Of a stretch of DNA of 15,198 bases, positions 1-7,150 are shown piece by piece (position 1 is the stretch's first letter; every line of letters begins with the position of its first letter). Source of the DNA: Buchnera aphidicola (Chaetosiphella stipae setosa) (GTDB taxonomy: Bacteria > Pseudomonadota > Gammaproteobacteria > Enterobacterales > Enterobacteriaceae); the NCBI RefSeq assembly GCF_964059095.1, contig NZ_OZ060394.1, forward strand, positions 209,365-224,562, in the 5' to 3' direction. The notes beneath the pieces were generated by a model. The model was given only the letters and a program-made list of their open reading frames with translations. It did no database searches and was not told the DNA's origin. Both the position numbers and the translations under genes were made by a program.

Positions 1-59
1 AAAAAAAAAAGGTTTTATTTTTTCTAGAAAAGATTTTTTGGAAATTATTTTAAAATTTT

Positions 60-524
60 ATGAAAAAAAAATATATTGTTACTTGGGATATTTTACATAT
101 ACATACTAAAACTTTGGCTTGGCGTTTATATAAAAAAAAAAAAAAATGGAAAGGAATATTTGCAGTGAGTCGAGGTGGATTAGTTCCTTGTTCTATTTTA
201 TCACGTGAGTTATGTATTAGATATGTTGATACATTATGTATATCGAGTTATAATAATAGAATTTCAAAAAAGATGCAAGTTATTAAAAAAATTAAAAGTA
301 GTGGAGAAAATATTTTAATTGTAGATGATTTAGTGGATACAGGAAGAACTGCAAAATATATTCGTAGAATGTATCCAAAAGCATATTTTGTTACAATTTT
401 TGCTAAACCATTAGGCGCTTCATTTGTAGATAATTATGTTATAGATATCCCTCAAGATATTTGGATTGAACAACCTTGGGATATGTTTTTTGATTATCAG
501 AATCCTTTAATAAAAGATTTTTAA
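60..524 (+). CDS. gpt: xanthine-guanine phosphoribosyltransferase
   Basis: Gpt transfers the phosphoribosyl group of PRPP to guanine or xanthine, giving GMP or XMP by purine salvage; the family is cytosolic or membrane-peripheral. The 154 residues match the 152-residue E. coli enzyme throughout: YIVTWD at 5-10, the SRGGLVP loop at 37-43, the PRPP-binding motif with D89, D90, T94, G95 and T97 at 85-98, and [12 protein letters not shown] at 131-142. Residue 96 is Arg where E. coli has Gly; this position varies among phosphoribosyltransferases. Residues 25-29 are five lysines encoded by 15 consecutive A (132-146), replacing a non-lysine stretch in E. coli. I see no Shine-Dalgarno sequence before the ATG, but the N-terminus aligns with the family from residue 5. 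With purB it is one of two purine genes here. Identification is very secure. Confidence 0.97.
   Translation: MKKKYIVTWDILHIHTKTLAWRLYKKKKKWKGIFAVSRGGLVPCSILSRELCIRYVDTLCISSYNNRISKKMQVIKKIKSSGENILIVDDLVDTGRTAKYIRRMYPKAYFVTIFAKPLGASFVDNYVIDIPQDIWIEQPWDMFFDYQNPLIKDF
132..146 (+). repeat. 15-base poly-A tract inside gpt
   Basis: Fifteen consecutive A encode Lys25-Lys29 of Gpt in frame. It is the longest homopolymer I found in the window. Runs of this length are prone to replication and RNA polymerase slippage, so part of the transcripts may be frameshifted even though the gene is intact. Confidence 0.95.
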
Positions 525-583
525 ATATTTTTTTATTAATCTAATTTTTATTATCTTATAAAAAACACATTAAGGTCAATAAT

Positions 584-1102
584 ATGGTTTTGAAAGAAAA
601 TAAAAATCTTAAAAGAAATGATCAGTTACTAAAAAAAAATAAAATAATAAAATCTTTAAAATCTGATCTTTTATCTTTAGAAAAAAAATTTATGTCTATA
701 AATATGAATGATAAAAAATATTATAATAAAATAAAATTAAGATTAATTAAAGAAACTAATTTAATATATAAATTTTCTTTAGAAAAAATTATTTCTTCTT
801 TATTACCTATATTAGATAGTTTAGATATGGCTTTTAAAACTATTTCTAAGTCTAAAAATAATATTCATAAGATTTCGAAAAAACTATTAAAAAATAATAT
901 TTTTTTTTTAAACGTTCTTTCTGAAAATGGTGTTACTGTTATTAAAAAAAAAAATGTTATTTTTGATCCATCTATACATCAAGCAATGTTTTTAAAAAAA
1001 TCTAGTTCTATTAAAAAAAATTATGTTATAGAAATTTTTCAAAAAGGATATTTTCTACATAATCGATTATTACGTGCAGCAATGGTTTCTGTTTCAAATT
1101 AA
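584..1102 (+). CDS. grpE: nucleotide exchange factor GrpE (DnaK cochaperone)
   Basis: GrpE releases ADP from DnaK in the cytosolic Hsp70 chaperone cycle. The protein is 172 residues (E. coli 197) and very lysine-rich. A charged N-terminal helical region (about 1-65) is followed by LLPILDSLD at 73-81, then the C-terminal beta domain with HQA at 132-134, QKGY at 153-156 and RLLRAAMVSV at 161-170, all in the order and spacing of the family. The N-terminus is shortened and poorly conserved. An AAGG at 572-575 sits 8 bases before the ATG. The gap from gpt is only 59 bases and I see no sigma-32 type promoter in it. Frame-preserving runs of 10 T (900-909) and 11 A (944-954) lie inside. Buchnera genomes are known to carry two grpE paralogues, so this may be one of a pair. 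Confidence 0.92.
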   Translation: MVLKENKNLKRNDQLLKKNKIIKSLKSDLLSLEKKFMSINMNDKKYYNKIKLRLIKETNLIYKFSLEKIISSLLPILDSLDMAFKTISKSKNNIHKISKKLLKNNIFFLNVLSENGVTVIKKKNVIFDPSIHQAMFLKKSSSIKKNYVIEIFQKGYFLHNRLLRAAMVSVSN

Positions 1103-1146
1103 TAAATTTAATTTCTTCTTTTATATTTTTAAAATATAAATTATAT

Positions 1147-1175
1147 AAGTCTTGACGTACTTTATCAAGACTTTT
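1147..1175 (+). terminator. hairpin after grpE, possible weak terminator
   Basis: A perfect 9-bp inverted repeat (AAGTCTTGA at 1147-1155, TCAAGACTT at 1165-1173) with a 9-base loop lies 45 bases after the grpE stop and before smpB. It has three G-C pairs, which stands out in this AT background. Only a short T run follows (1172-1175) before an A run, so it is a poor classical rho-independent terminator. It could instead be an mRNA 3'-end stabiliser. The pairing is seen; the function is inferred. Confidence 0.45.
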
Positions 1176-1258
1176 AAAAAAAATATGAATTTTAGATATT
1201 AATGTGAAAATATCTTTAATTTTTTAGTTATTTTATATATATTTTATGTAATATAGTT

Positions 1259-1735
1259 ATGATAAAAAAAAATAATAAAAAAATTATATCTATTAATAAA
1301 AAAGCTAAATTTAATTTCTTTATTAAAAAACGTTTTATTGCAGGTATTTCTTTACAAGGATGGGAAGTAAAATCTATACGTCAAAGAAAAATTAATATCA
1401 GTAAAAGTTATGTTATTGTACGTTCTCATGAAGTTTATTTATTAAATTGCGAGATACAACCATTACCACATGCTTCTTTTTTTAATATTTCAAGAGATTT
1501 GACTAGAAATAGAAAGTTACTACTTTTAAAAAAAGAAATATACTTTATTTTAAATGAAATTAATAAAAATAACAGATATACAATTATCCCAATATCTATT
1601 TTTTGGAAAAATTCTTTTTGCAAAATTGAAATAGGTTTAGCATTAGGAAAAAAATTGTATGATAAAAGAAATGAAAAGAAAAATAAAACTTTAAAAAAAG
1701 AGTTGTCTCGTATATCTAAAAGATTTAAAATTTAA
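1259..1735 (+). CDS. smpB: SsrA-binding protein SmpB
   Basis: SmpB binds tmRNA (SsrA) and brings it to stalled ribosomes for trans-translation, the tagging and rescue of incomplete proteins. At 158 residues it matches E. coli (160). Diagnostic segments are LQGWEVKSIR at 32-41, NIS.SYV at 46-52, NRKLLL at 84-89, WKNSFCKIEIGLA at 116-128 and GKKLYDKR at 130-137. The C-terminal tail that enters the decoding centre is kept at full length and is basic (about 138-158). The start is ATG; no Shine-Dalgarno sequence is apparent. tadA follows after 21 bases, so the two are probably cotranscribed. The ssrA gene, often next to smpB, is not in this window. Confidence 0.97.
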   Translation: MIKKNNKKIISINKKAKFNFFIKKRFIAGISLQGWEVKSIRQRKINISKSYVIVRSHEVYLLNCEIQPLPHASFFNISRDLTRNRKLLLLKKEIYFILNEINKNNRYTIIPISIFWKNSFCKIEIGLALGKKLYDKRNEKKNKTLKKELSRISKRFKI

Positions 1736-1756
1736 AAACAAAGGATCTTTTTTTTT

Positions 1757-2239
1757 ATGGGAAATAAAAAAAAATATTACAAAAAAAAAAAAGAATATTG
1801 GATGAAAATTGCTTTATTTTTTGCAAAAGTTGCGTTTTATGAAAAAGAAGTTCCTATTGGTTCAATATTAATACAAAAAAATAAAATTATTGGAATAGGT
1901 TGGAATCATTCTATTAAAGATCATGATCCAACGAGTCACGCAGAAATTATAGCATTGAGAAATGGTGGAAAATATTTAAAAAATTATAGATTATTAAATT
2001 CTACTTTATATGTTACTTTGGAACCTTGTTTAATGTGTTTAGGAGCAATTTTAAATAGTAGAATTAAAACATTAGTAATTGGAACAAGTAAAAAAAAAAA
2101 AAGTAATTTGTTATATATGAATGAATTTATTTTTAATAATAAAAAATTTAAAATTAAAGTTATAAGAAATATTTTACAAAAAGAATGTTCAAGTTTATTA
2201 AAAAATTTTTTTTTAAATAAAAGAAACAATGTTTTTTAA
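1757..2239 (+). CDS. tadA: tRNA-specific adenosine deaminase TadA
   Basis: TadA deaminates A34 to inosine in the anticodon of tRNA-Arg(ACG), letting one tRNA read CGU, CGC and CGA. The 160 residues carry the deaminase zinc site: H61 and E63 (HAE) and C91 and C94 (PCLMC), offset +4 from E. coli H57, E59, C87 and C90. VPIGSILI at 32-39 and TLYVTLEPC at 83-91 also fit. An AAGGA at 1741-1745 lies 11 bases before the ATG; Met16 is a later in-frame ATG but the N-terminal match favours the first. Two poly-A runs (12 and 13 bases) lie in frame. The second recodes the segment equivalent to E. coli 106-111, so the normally conserved Asp108 is Lys112. Fold and zinc site are convincing; normal activity is inferred. 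Confidence 0.95.
   Translation: MGNKKKYYKKKKEYWMKIALFFAKVAFYEKEVPIGSILIQKNKIIGIGWNHSIKDHDPTSHAEIIALRNGGKYLKNYRLLNSTLYVTLEPCLMCLGAILNSRIKTLVIGTSKKKKSNLLYMNEFIFNNKKFKIKVIRNILQKECSSLLKNFFLNKRNNVF
1781..1792 (+). repeat. 12-base poly-A tract near the 5' end of tadA
   Basis: Twelve consecutive A encode lysines near residues 9-12 of TadA, upstream of the catalytic domain and in frame. It is a likely slippage site. Confidence 0.95.
2090..2102 (+). repeat. 13-base poly-A tract in the tadA substrate loop
   Basis: Thirteen consecutive A encode Lys112-Lys115 and the first base of Ser116 of TadA. The tract replaces the loop that in E. coli contains Asp108, a tRNA-contacting residue. Confidence 0.95.
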
Positions 2240-2253
2240 AAAAAATTGTTTTT
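2224..2253. terminator. palindromic hairpin between convergent tadA and acpS
   Basis: AAACAAT (2224-2230) pairs with ATTGTTT (2245-2251), and inside it TTTTTT (2232-2237) can pair in part with AAAAAA (2238-2243), forming a nearly continuous hairpin that includes the tadA stop codon. On the + strand it runs into TTTTTA; on the - strand into CTTTTATTT. Both genes end within a few bases of it, so a shared bidirectional terminator is the natural reading. There is only one G-C pair, so strength is uncertain. Confidence 0.5.
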
Positions 2254-2629
2254 ATTCTAAAATCACAATTGCTTGTACGTATTTTTTTTCACTTGTAAAG
2301 CTAACATGAGATTTTTTAATTTTTAATAAAATTTCATTAACTAAAATATTTTTATGAAAATTTATTTTAGGTTGATTAAATTTATTTTTGTATACTTCAA
2401 TAGTTTTAAATGATATTCCTTTTCTCATTCCTATTCCAATTGCTTTGCATGCTGCTTCTTTTATTACAAAACGTTTTGCTAAAAAATTTATTTTTCTTTT
2501 ACTTTTTTTATATTTTAGTCTTTCTATGTTAGTTAAAATTTTTTTTAAAAATATTTTTTCATAATTTTTTATAATTTTTTTTAAACGTTTTATTTTTAAT
2601 ATATCAATTCCAACACCTATCATTTTCAT
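2252..2629 (-). CDS. acpS: holo-[acyl-carrier-protein] synthase
   Basis: AcpS transfers 4'-phosphopantetheine from CoA to the serine of acyl carrier protein, giving holo-ACP for fatty-acid and lipoate synthesis. The 125 residues align without shift to the 126-residue E. coli enzyme: GIDI with metal ligand D9, then LAKRF..KEA with E58, and HVSFTSE near 108-114. It is the last gene of the lepA-lepB-rnc-era-acpS operon. In E. coli, recO and pdxJ lie between era and acpS; here only 22 bases separate them, so both genes are gone from this locus. No Shine-Dalgarno sequence precedes the ATG, and Met3 is another in-frame ATG, but the full alignment favours Met1. Its product activates the carrier used by FabI, LipB and LipA, encoded further along the window. 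Confidence 0.96.
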   Translation of the reverse strand: MKMIGVGIDILKIKRLKKIIKNYEKIFLKKILTNIERLKYKKSKRKINFLAKRFVIKEAACKAIGIGMRKGISFKTIEVYKNKFNQPKINFHKNILVNEILLKIKKSHVSFTSEKKYVQAIVILE

Positions 2630-2651
2630 TTTTTATTAAATTAAAAGAGTT

Positions 2652-3521
2652 TTATATTTTTTTTAAATTATTTTTTTTATGTTTAATCCATATATATAAA
2701 TGTATTTTCTTTTTAAAAATTTTTTCTAAATCTTTTTTAATTAAAATATTTAATAATTTTATTTTATTTCCTTTTTTTCCAATAAATATTTTTTTTTGTC
2801 TTTTATGCATTATATAAATAATAGATTTTATAATTATTTCTCCAAATTTATTTTTTTTTATAGAATATATTTTTATATTTGTTGTATACGGTAATTCATC
2901 TCCAAAATTTCTCATAATTTTTTCTCTAAAAATTTCATATATTTTAAATTCTATAGAGGAATTTTCATGTGTATTTTTATTAAAATTATGTTCTTTTTGA
3001 GGTAGATATTTTTTAATTTCTTTCTTTAGAATATGAATATTTTCTCCTGTTTTCGCTGAAACAGGTATAATTTCTTTAAAGTAAGATTTTTCATGAATAA
3101 TTTTCATAAATGGTAAGAGAATTTCTTTTTTTTTTATTTTATCAATTTTGTTTAAAGCAATTATAAGATTTATTTTTTTTTTTTTAAAAAAATTAGTAAT
3201 TATTTTTATATTATTACTCCAAAAAATTTTATCAAGTACTAGAATTATTATTTTTAATTTTTTTTTTATTTTTTCTTCTATATTTAATTTTATTAAAAAT
3301 TTTTTTCCGTCATTATTTTTTTTAAATCCAGGTGTATCAATATATATGAATTGATAATTTTTAGTAGTTTGTATTCCTAAAATATTTTTTTGTGTTGTAT
3401 TTTTTTTTTTTGAAGTAATTGAAACTTTTTTTTCAATTAATTTATTCATTAATGTAGATTTCCCTGTGTTGTGTTCTCCTATAATTAGAATTTCACCACA
3501 ATATTTTTTATTTATATTCAC
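2652..3521 (-). CDS. era: GTPase Era (16S rRNA / 30S assembly)
   Basis: Era is a GTPase that binds the 3' end of 16S rRNA through a KH domain during 30S subunit maturation. In 289 residues (E. coli 301) the G motifs are present: P-loop G15-T23 with GKST at 20-23, DTPG at 62-65, NKID at 124-127 and SAKTG at 155-159. The KH domain carries the GKKG loop at 248-251. The start is GTG, overlapping the rnc stop in a GTGA sequence, with AGGA five bases upstream inside rnc, so translational coupling is likely. It is far more diverged than its neighbour rnc. The G2 region reads NTTQ, not QTTR, within a poly-A run. The protein ends in a short basic tail (280-289), lacking the roughly 10 to 12 last residues of the E. 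coli protein. Confidence 0.95.
   Translation of the reverse strand: MNINKKYCGEILIIGEHNTGKSTLMNKLIEKKVSITSKKKNTTQKNILGIQTTKNYQFIYIDTPGFKKNNDGKKFLIKLNIEEKIKKKLKIIILVLDKIFWSNNIKIITNFFKKKKINLIIALNKIDKIKKKEILLPFMKIIHEKSYFKEIIPVSAKTGENIHILKKEIKKYLPQKEHNFNKNTHENSSIEFKIYEIFREKIMRNFGDELPYTTNIKIYSIKKNKFGEIIIKSIIYIMHKRQKKIFIGKKGNKIKLLNILIKKDLEKIFKKKIHLYIWIKHKKNNLKKI
3173..3185 (-). repeat. 13-base homopolymer in era
   Basis: Thirteen T on the + strand (A on the coding strand) encode Lys113-Lys116 of Era and the first base of the next codon, in frame, just ahead of the NKID motif. It is a candidate slippage site. Confidence 0.95.
3400..3411 (-). repeat. 12-base homopolymer in era switch I region
   Basis: Twelve T on the + strand (A on the coding strand) cover Lys38-Lys40 of Era and the adjoining bases, directly before Thr42-Thr43 of the G2/switch I loop. 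It is in frame and a candidate slippage site. Confidence 0.95.
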
Positions 3522-4198
3522 TCGATTCCTAATTTTTTTAATGCATATTGAGCAGCATGTTGTTCTGCTTTTCTTCTACTAGAACCAATACCAATTAAAT
3601 TTTCAGAAATATTAAGTATTTTACATTGAATTGTAAATAATTGGTTATGCGCTTCTCCATATACTTGTACAACTTTATATGTTGGTAAAGGTAAATGTTT
3701 TGATTGTAAATATTCTTGTAATCGTGTTTTTGAATCTTTTTGTGTATCACCTGGGCTAATTTTTGCTAATCTTTTTTTATACCATTTTAATATAAGTTTT
3801 TCTACTGTTTTAATATTACTATCCAAAAAGATACTTCCAATAATAGCTTCTATAGTATTTGCTAATATTGATTCTCTTTTAAATCCTCCACTTTTTAATT
3901 CACCTTGTCCTAATTTTAAATATTCTCCTAAATCAAATTCGTAAGCTATTTCAGCTAATGTATGACCTCTAACTAAAGTAGCACGCATTCTACTCATATC
4001 TCCTTCGTTAACATGAGGAAAAAATTTATATAAAGCATGCGCAATCACAAAACTTAAAATAGAATCTCCTAAAAATTCTAGCCTTTCGTTATGATTTACG
4101 CTAGAACTTCTATGTGTTAAAGCTTGTTTTAAAAGTGATTTTTTTGTATATACATATCCTAATATTTTTTGTACTTTTTTTGTTTCAATAGAATCCAT
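3518..4198 (-). CDS. rnc: ribonuclease III
   Basis: RNase III cleaves double-stranded RNA, including the 30S pre-rRNA and some mRNAs. At 226 residues it equals the E. coli length and can be read in the same numbering. The signature [10 protein letters not shown] gives E38, E41 and D45, E65 lies in NEGDMSR, and E117 follows. Residue 114, usually the fourth metal-binding Asp, is Asn (codon AAT at 3859-3857). The C-terminal double-stranded RNA-binding domain is complete, with [12 protein letters not shown]. This is the best conserved and visibly least AT-rich gene in the operon. lepB ends 73 bases upstream; that gap shows no long stem of the sort E. coli RNase III cleaves in its own leader. The last base pairs overlap the GTG of era. 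Confidence 0.98.
   Translation of the reverse strand: MDSIETKKVQKILGYVYTKKSLLKQALTHRSSSVNHNERLEFLGDSILSFVIAHALYKFFPHVNEGDMSRMRATLVRGHTLAEIAYEFDLGEYLKLGQGELKSGGFKRESILANTIEAIIGSIFLDSNIKTVEKLILKWYKKRLAKISPGDTQKDSKTRLQEYLQSKHLPLPTYKVVQVYGEAHNQLFTIQCKILNISENLIGIGSSRRKAEQHAAQYALKKLGIE
3527..3530 (-). promoter_or_regulatory. Shine-Dalgarno AGGA fixing the GTG start of era
   Basis: On the - strand, AGGA lies five bases before the GTG at 3521-3519. Together with the four-base overlap with the rnc stop codon, it supports this non-ATG start over any later codon. Confidence 0.65.
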
Positions 4199-4271
4199 GA
4201 TTGACCAATTTTATTTTTTTTACAATTAAATTTTATTTAAAGAGTTTTTTATTATCTTTATTTTTTTAATC

Positions 4272-5102
4272 TTAATATAGAATTGTTCCTATTCTATTAA
4301 ATCTTATTCCTGTTGGAAACTCATTTGTATTTTGTTCAAAACTAAACCAAATTATACTTGCTTTTCCTATTAAATTTTCTTCAGGTACAAAACCCCAATA
4401 ACGGCTATCAAAACTGTTGTCTCTGTTATCACCTAAAACAAAATAACAATTTTTTGGGACTTGCCAAGTTCCGATTTTCATGTTTTTTTGTTTATAGTAA
4501 GCATTTTTTTCGTCGTTAGAAAGTATAGAAATACAAATAGTATAATGTTTATTATTTATAATTTCTTCTTTTATATATTCTTTTTGATTTTTCTTTTCAA
4601 TTGTTTTATATTGAATTTTTTCTTCATCAAGAGATTTTTTTGTAATAGATATTTCTTTTTGAGAAATTTTATATTGCACAATATCTCCAGGTAATCCAAT
4701 TACTCTTTTAATATATTTTAAATCTTTGTTTTTAGGATATTGAAAAACGCAAATATCTCCTCTTTTAGGAGAACTTATTTGGAATAAAATTTTATTTGTT
4801 AAAGGATTTCTGACATTATATGCAAATTTATTGACAATAATGAAATCTCCAACGAGAAGTGTTGGCATCATAGAGATAGATGGAATGCTACATGGTTCAA
4901 ATAAAAATACTCGTGTAAAGAATATAATAAATAAAATAGGAAAAATATTAAGAACTGAATTTTGTTTTTTATAATTATAAATTAAGTATTCTTTTTCTTT
5001 CAATGTAGATAAATTATATAAATTCTGGAATTTTTCTATAATCCAACATGTTCCCATAATAATCATGATAATAGTAGAAAAAGCTATAAAAATATTGTAC
5101 AT
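4272..5102 (-). CDS. lepB: signal peptidase I
   Basis: LepB is the membrane-bound serine/lysine protease that removes signal peptides from exported proteins on the periplasmic side. Two N-terminal hydrophobic segments lie at about 3-22 and 50-67, flanking a charged cytoplasmic loop. The catalytic domain shows PSISMMPTL with nucleophile S77, YIKR with general base K132, PKRGD at 112-116 and the GDNRDNS box at 224-230, followed by DSRYWGFVP. At 276 residues it is shorter than E. coli (324), mainly in the variable periplasmic insertion at about 150-200. Ile76 replaces the Gly of the usual SGSM. AAGGA lies four bases before the ATG on the - strand. It follows lepA by 18 bases, as in E. coli, so cotranscription is near certain. 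Confidence 0.97.
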   Translation of the reverse strand: MYNIFIAFSTIIMIIMGTCWIIEKFQNLYNLSTLKEKEYLIYNYKKQNSVLNIFPILFIIFFTRVFLFEPCSIPSISMMPTLLVGDFIIVNKFAYNVRNPLTNKILFQISSPKRGDICVFQYPKNKDLKYIKRVIGLPGDIVQYKISQKEISITKKSLDEEKIQYKTIEKKNQKEYIKEEIINNKHYTICISILSNDEKNAYYKQKNMKIGTWQVPKNCYFVLGDNRDNSFDSRYWGFVPEENLIGKASIIWFSFEQNTNEFPTGIRFNRIGTILY

Positions 5103-5120
5103 ATTTTCCTTATTATTAAT

Positions 5121-6914
5121 TTAATTAATGTTTAAAAGAGAAAAAAATGCTTTTTTAGGTAATTTAATTTTTCCAATTTTTTTCATTTTTTTTTTACCTA
5201 ATTTTTGTTTTTGTAAGAGTTTTTTTTTTCTAGATATATCTCCTCCATAACATTTAGATAAAACATTTTTTCGTAATTGTTTTACTGTTGTTCGTGCAAT
5301 AATTTTGTTTTTCACTGATGCTTGAATTGAAATATTAAATTGTTGTCTTGGTATAATTTTTTTCATTTTTTCAACTATTTCTCTTCCTTTTTTTTGACAA
5401 CAGTCTTGATGTATTATTACAGATAACGCATCAATTTTTTCAGAATTTAATAAAATGTTTAAACAAACTAAATCAGATTTTTGAAATTTTTTAAATTTAT
5501 ATTCTAAAGATGCATAACCACTAGAAATCGATTTGATTTGATCAAAAAAATTTAAGACAATTTCTGCCATTGGAATATCATATGTTAATGAAATTTGATG
5601 CTTATGATAAACCATTTTTTTTTGTATTCCTCTTTTTTGTACACATAAGGAAATAATATTTCCAATATATTTTTGAGGTAATAAAATAATACATTCTGCT
5701 ATTGGTTCACGTATTTCTTTATATTTTTCTTTTGATGGAAAATCTACCGGGGAATTAATATAAATTTTTTTTTTCTGTTTAATCATTTTTATTTCATAAA
5801 TTACTGTAGGAGGAGTAGAGATTAAATTAAGATTATATTCTCTTTCTAATCTTTCTTGTACAATTTCCATATGTAACATTCCTAAAAATCCACATTTAAA
5901 ACCAAAACCAAGAGCATGGGAATTTTCAGGTTCATAAAATAATGATGAATCATTTAAACTTAATTTCCCTAATGCATCTCTAAAATTTTTATATTGACTA
6001 GAATCTATTGTGTATAATCCGGCATAGATTTGAGGTTTAATTTTTTTAAATCCTGGAAGTGGTTTTTCACATGGTTTGCTTTCTGTTGTTAATGTATCTC
6101 CTACAGGAGCAGCTGAGATATTTTTAATACCACAAATAATCCATCCTACTTCTCCACATGTTAATTCTTTTAAAGAAATTTGTTTGGGTGTAAAAATTCC
6201 TAATTTTTCTATTTTATATATTTTTTTTGAACTCATTATTTGAATTTTTGAACCTTTTTTTAAAAATCCATTTTTAATTCTGATTAAACAGACTACTCCT
6301 AAATAATTATCAAACCATGAATCAATAATAATTGCTTGTAATGGATTATGTTTTTTTCCAGATGGATGTGGTATTTTATGGATAATTTTTTCTAATAAAT
6401 TTTTTACTCCAAATCCAGTTTTTGCAGAACATGATATAGAATTTTTAGAAGAAATTCCAATAATATCTTCTATATCTTCATTAATTCTATTAATATTTGC
6501 ATGCGGTAAATCAATTTTATTAATGACTGGTAAAATTTTTATATTCATATCTAAAGCAGTATAACAATTTGTCAGAGTTTGTGCTTCTATCCCTTGAGTT
6601 GCATCAATTACTAATAATGCTCCTTCACAAGCAGATAAAGATCTTTCAACTTCGTAAGAAAAATTTACATGACCTGGAGTATCAATAAAATTTAAATTAT
6701 ATTTTTTACCATTTTTTGCTGTATAACTTGTTGTGACTGTTTGCGCTTTTATTGTAATACCTCTTTCTTTTTCTATATCCATAGTATCTAGCATGCAAGG
6801 AGAAATTTCTCTTTTAGTTAAATTTCCACAAATTTGAATTAATCTATCAGCAAGAGTAGATTTTCCATGATCTATATGAGCAATAATAGAAAAATTTCTA
6901 ATTTTTTCATTCAA
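5121..6914 (-). CDS. lepA: elongation factor 4 (LepA) GTPase
   Basis: LepA/EF4 is a translational GTPase that acts on the ribosome (back-translocation or initiation and assembly roles are described). The 597 residues match E. coli (599) end to end: AHIDHGKST at 12-20, RGITI in switch I at 51-55, DTPGH at 78-82, NKID at 132-135, SAKTG in the G5 region, and the LepA-specific C-terminus with [18 protein letters not shown]. Residue 84 is Asn where GTPases of this class normally have Asp (GHVDF). The first codon is TTG; the only nearby upstream ATG is in another frame and soon hits a stop, and no in-frame ATG lies between it and the P-loop. No clear Shine-Dalgarno sequence is seen. It heads the five-gene operon and diverges from mnmA. 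Confidence 0.97.
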   Translation of the reverse strand: MNEKIRNFSIIAHIDHGKSTLADRLIQICGNLTKREISPCMLDTMDIEKERGITIKAQTVTTSYTAKNGKKYNLNFIDTPGHVNFSYEVERSLSACEGALLVIDATQGIEAQTLTNCYTALDMNIKILPVINKIDLPHANINRINEDIEDIIGISSKNSISCSAKTGFGVKNLLEKIIHKIPHPSGKKHNPLQAIIIDSWFDNYLGVVCLIRIKNGFLKKGSKIQIMSSKKIYKIEKLGIFTPKQISLKELTCGEVGWIICGIKNISAAPVGDTLTTESKPCEKPLPGFKKIKPQIYAGLYTIDSSQYKNFRDALGKLSLNDSSLFYEPENSHALGFGFKCGFLGMLHMEIVQERLEREYNLNLISTPPTVIYEIKMIKQKKKIYINSPVDFPSKEKYKEIREPIAECIILLPQKYIGNIISLCVQKRGIQKKMVYHKHQISLTYDIPMAEIVLNFFDQIKSISSGYASLEYKFKKFQKSDLVCLNILLNSEKIDALSVIIHQDCCQKKGREIVEKMKKIIPRQQFNISIQASVKNKIIARTTVKQLRKNVLSKCYGGDISRKKKLLQKQKLGKKKMKKIGKIKLPKKAFFSLLNIN

Positions 6915-7075
6915 TTTTATATACCATAAAAAAAGTTTAAATTCATAATCATAAAGAATTTTTATAGATATTTTAAAAAAATAATATATTAAAGTATTTT
7001 TTAATTTTTATATTATAAAATAAACATTTTTTATAATTTATATTATAATATTTTTATTTAATTTTATATTTTATT

Positions 7076-7104
7076 TTGTTAACTAGAAATATTAAATATA
7101 TCAT
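7076..7104 (+). promoter_or_regulatory. possible sigma-70 promoter for mnmA
   Basis: TTGTTA at 7076-7081 and TATCAT at 7099-7104 are separated by exactly 17 bases, about 60 bases before the mnmA start. Each hexamer has four or five matches to the sigma-70 consensus. The match is suggestive only, because such strings are common in this base composition. Confidence 0.3.
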
Positions 7105-7150
7105 AATTTATAATAAGAAAAAAAGTAAGTTTTAGATTTTCTTAATTAAT

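Noticed and set aside
1435..1623. Open frame of 62 codons on the - strand inside smpB
   Set aside because: It lies wholly within the strongly supported smpB gene on the other strand and its translation resembles no family; AT-rich antisense frames often stay open by chance.
1984..2229. Open frame of 81 codons on the - strand inside tadA
   Set aside because: It is antisense to tadA, phenylalanine/leucine-rich as expected from reversed lysine codons, and lacks a plausible start context.
3148..3354. Open frame of 68 codons on the + strand, apparently a small membrane protein
   Set aside because: The hydrophobic phenylalanine-rich translation is the mirror of lysine-rich era codons; era is certain here.
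4199..4271. RNase III autoregulatory stem in the rnc leader
   Set aside because: The 73-base gap between lepB and rnc shows no long paired stem; any self-cleavage site as in E. coli is not visible here.
4461..4694. Open frame of 77 codons on the + strand inside lepB
   Set aside because: It is antisense to lepB and its apparent hydrophobicity comes from complementing A-rich codons.
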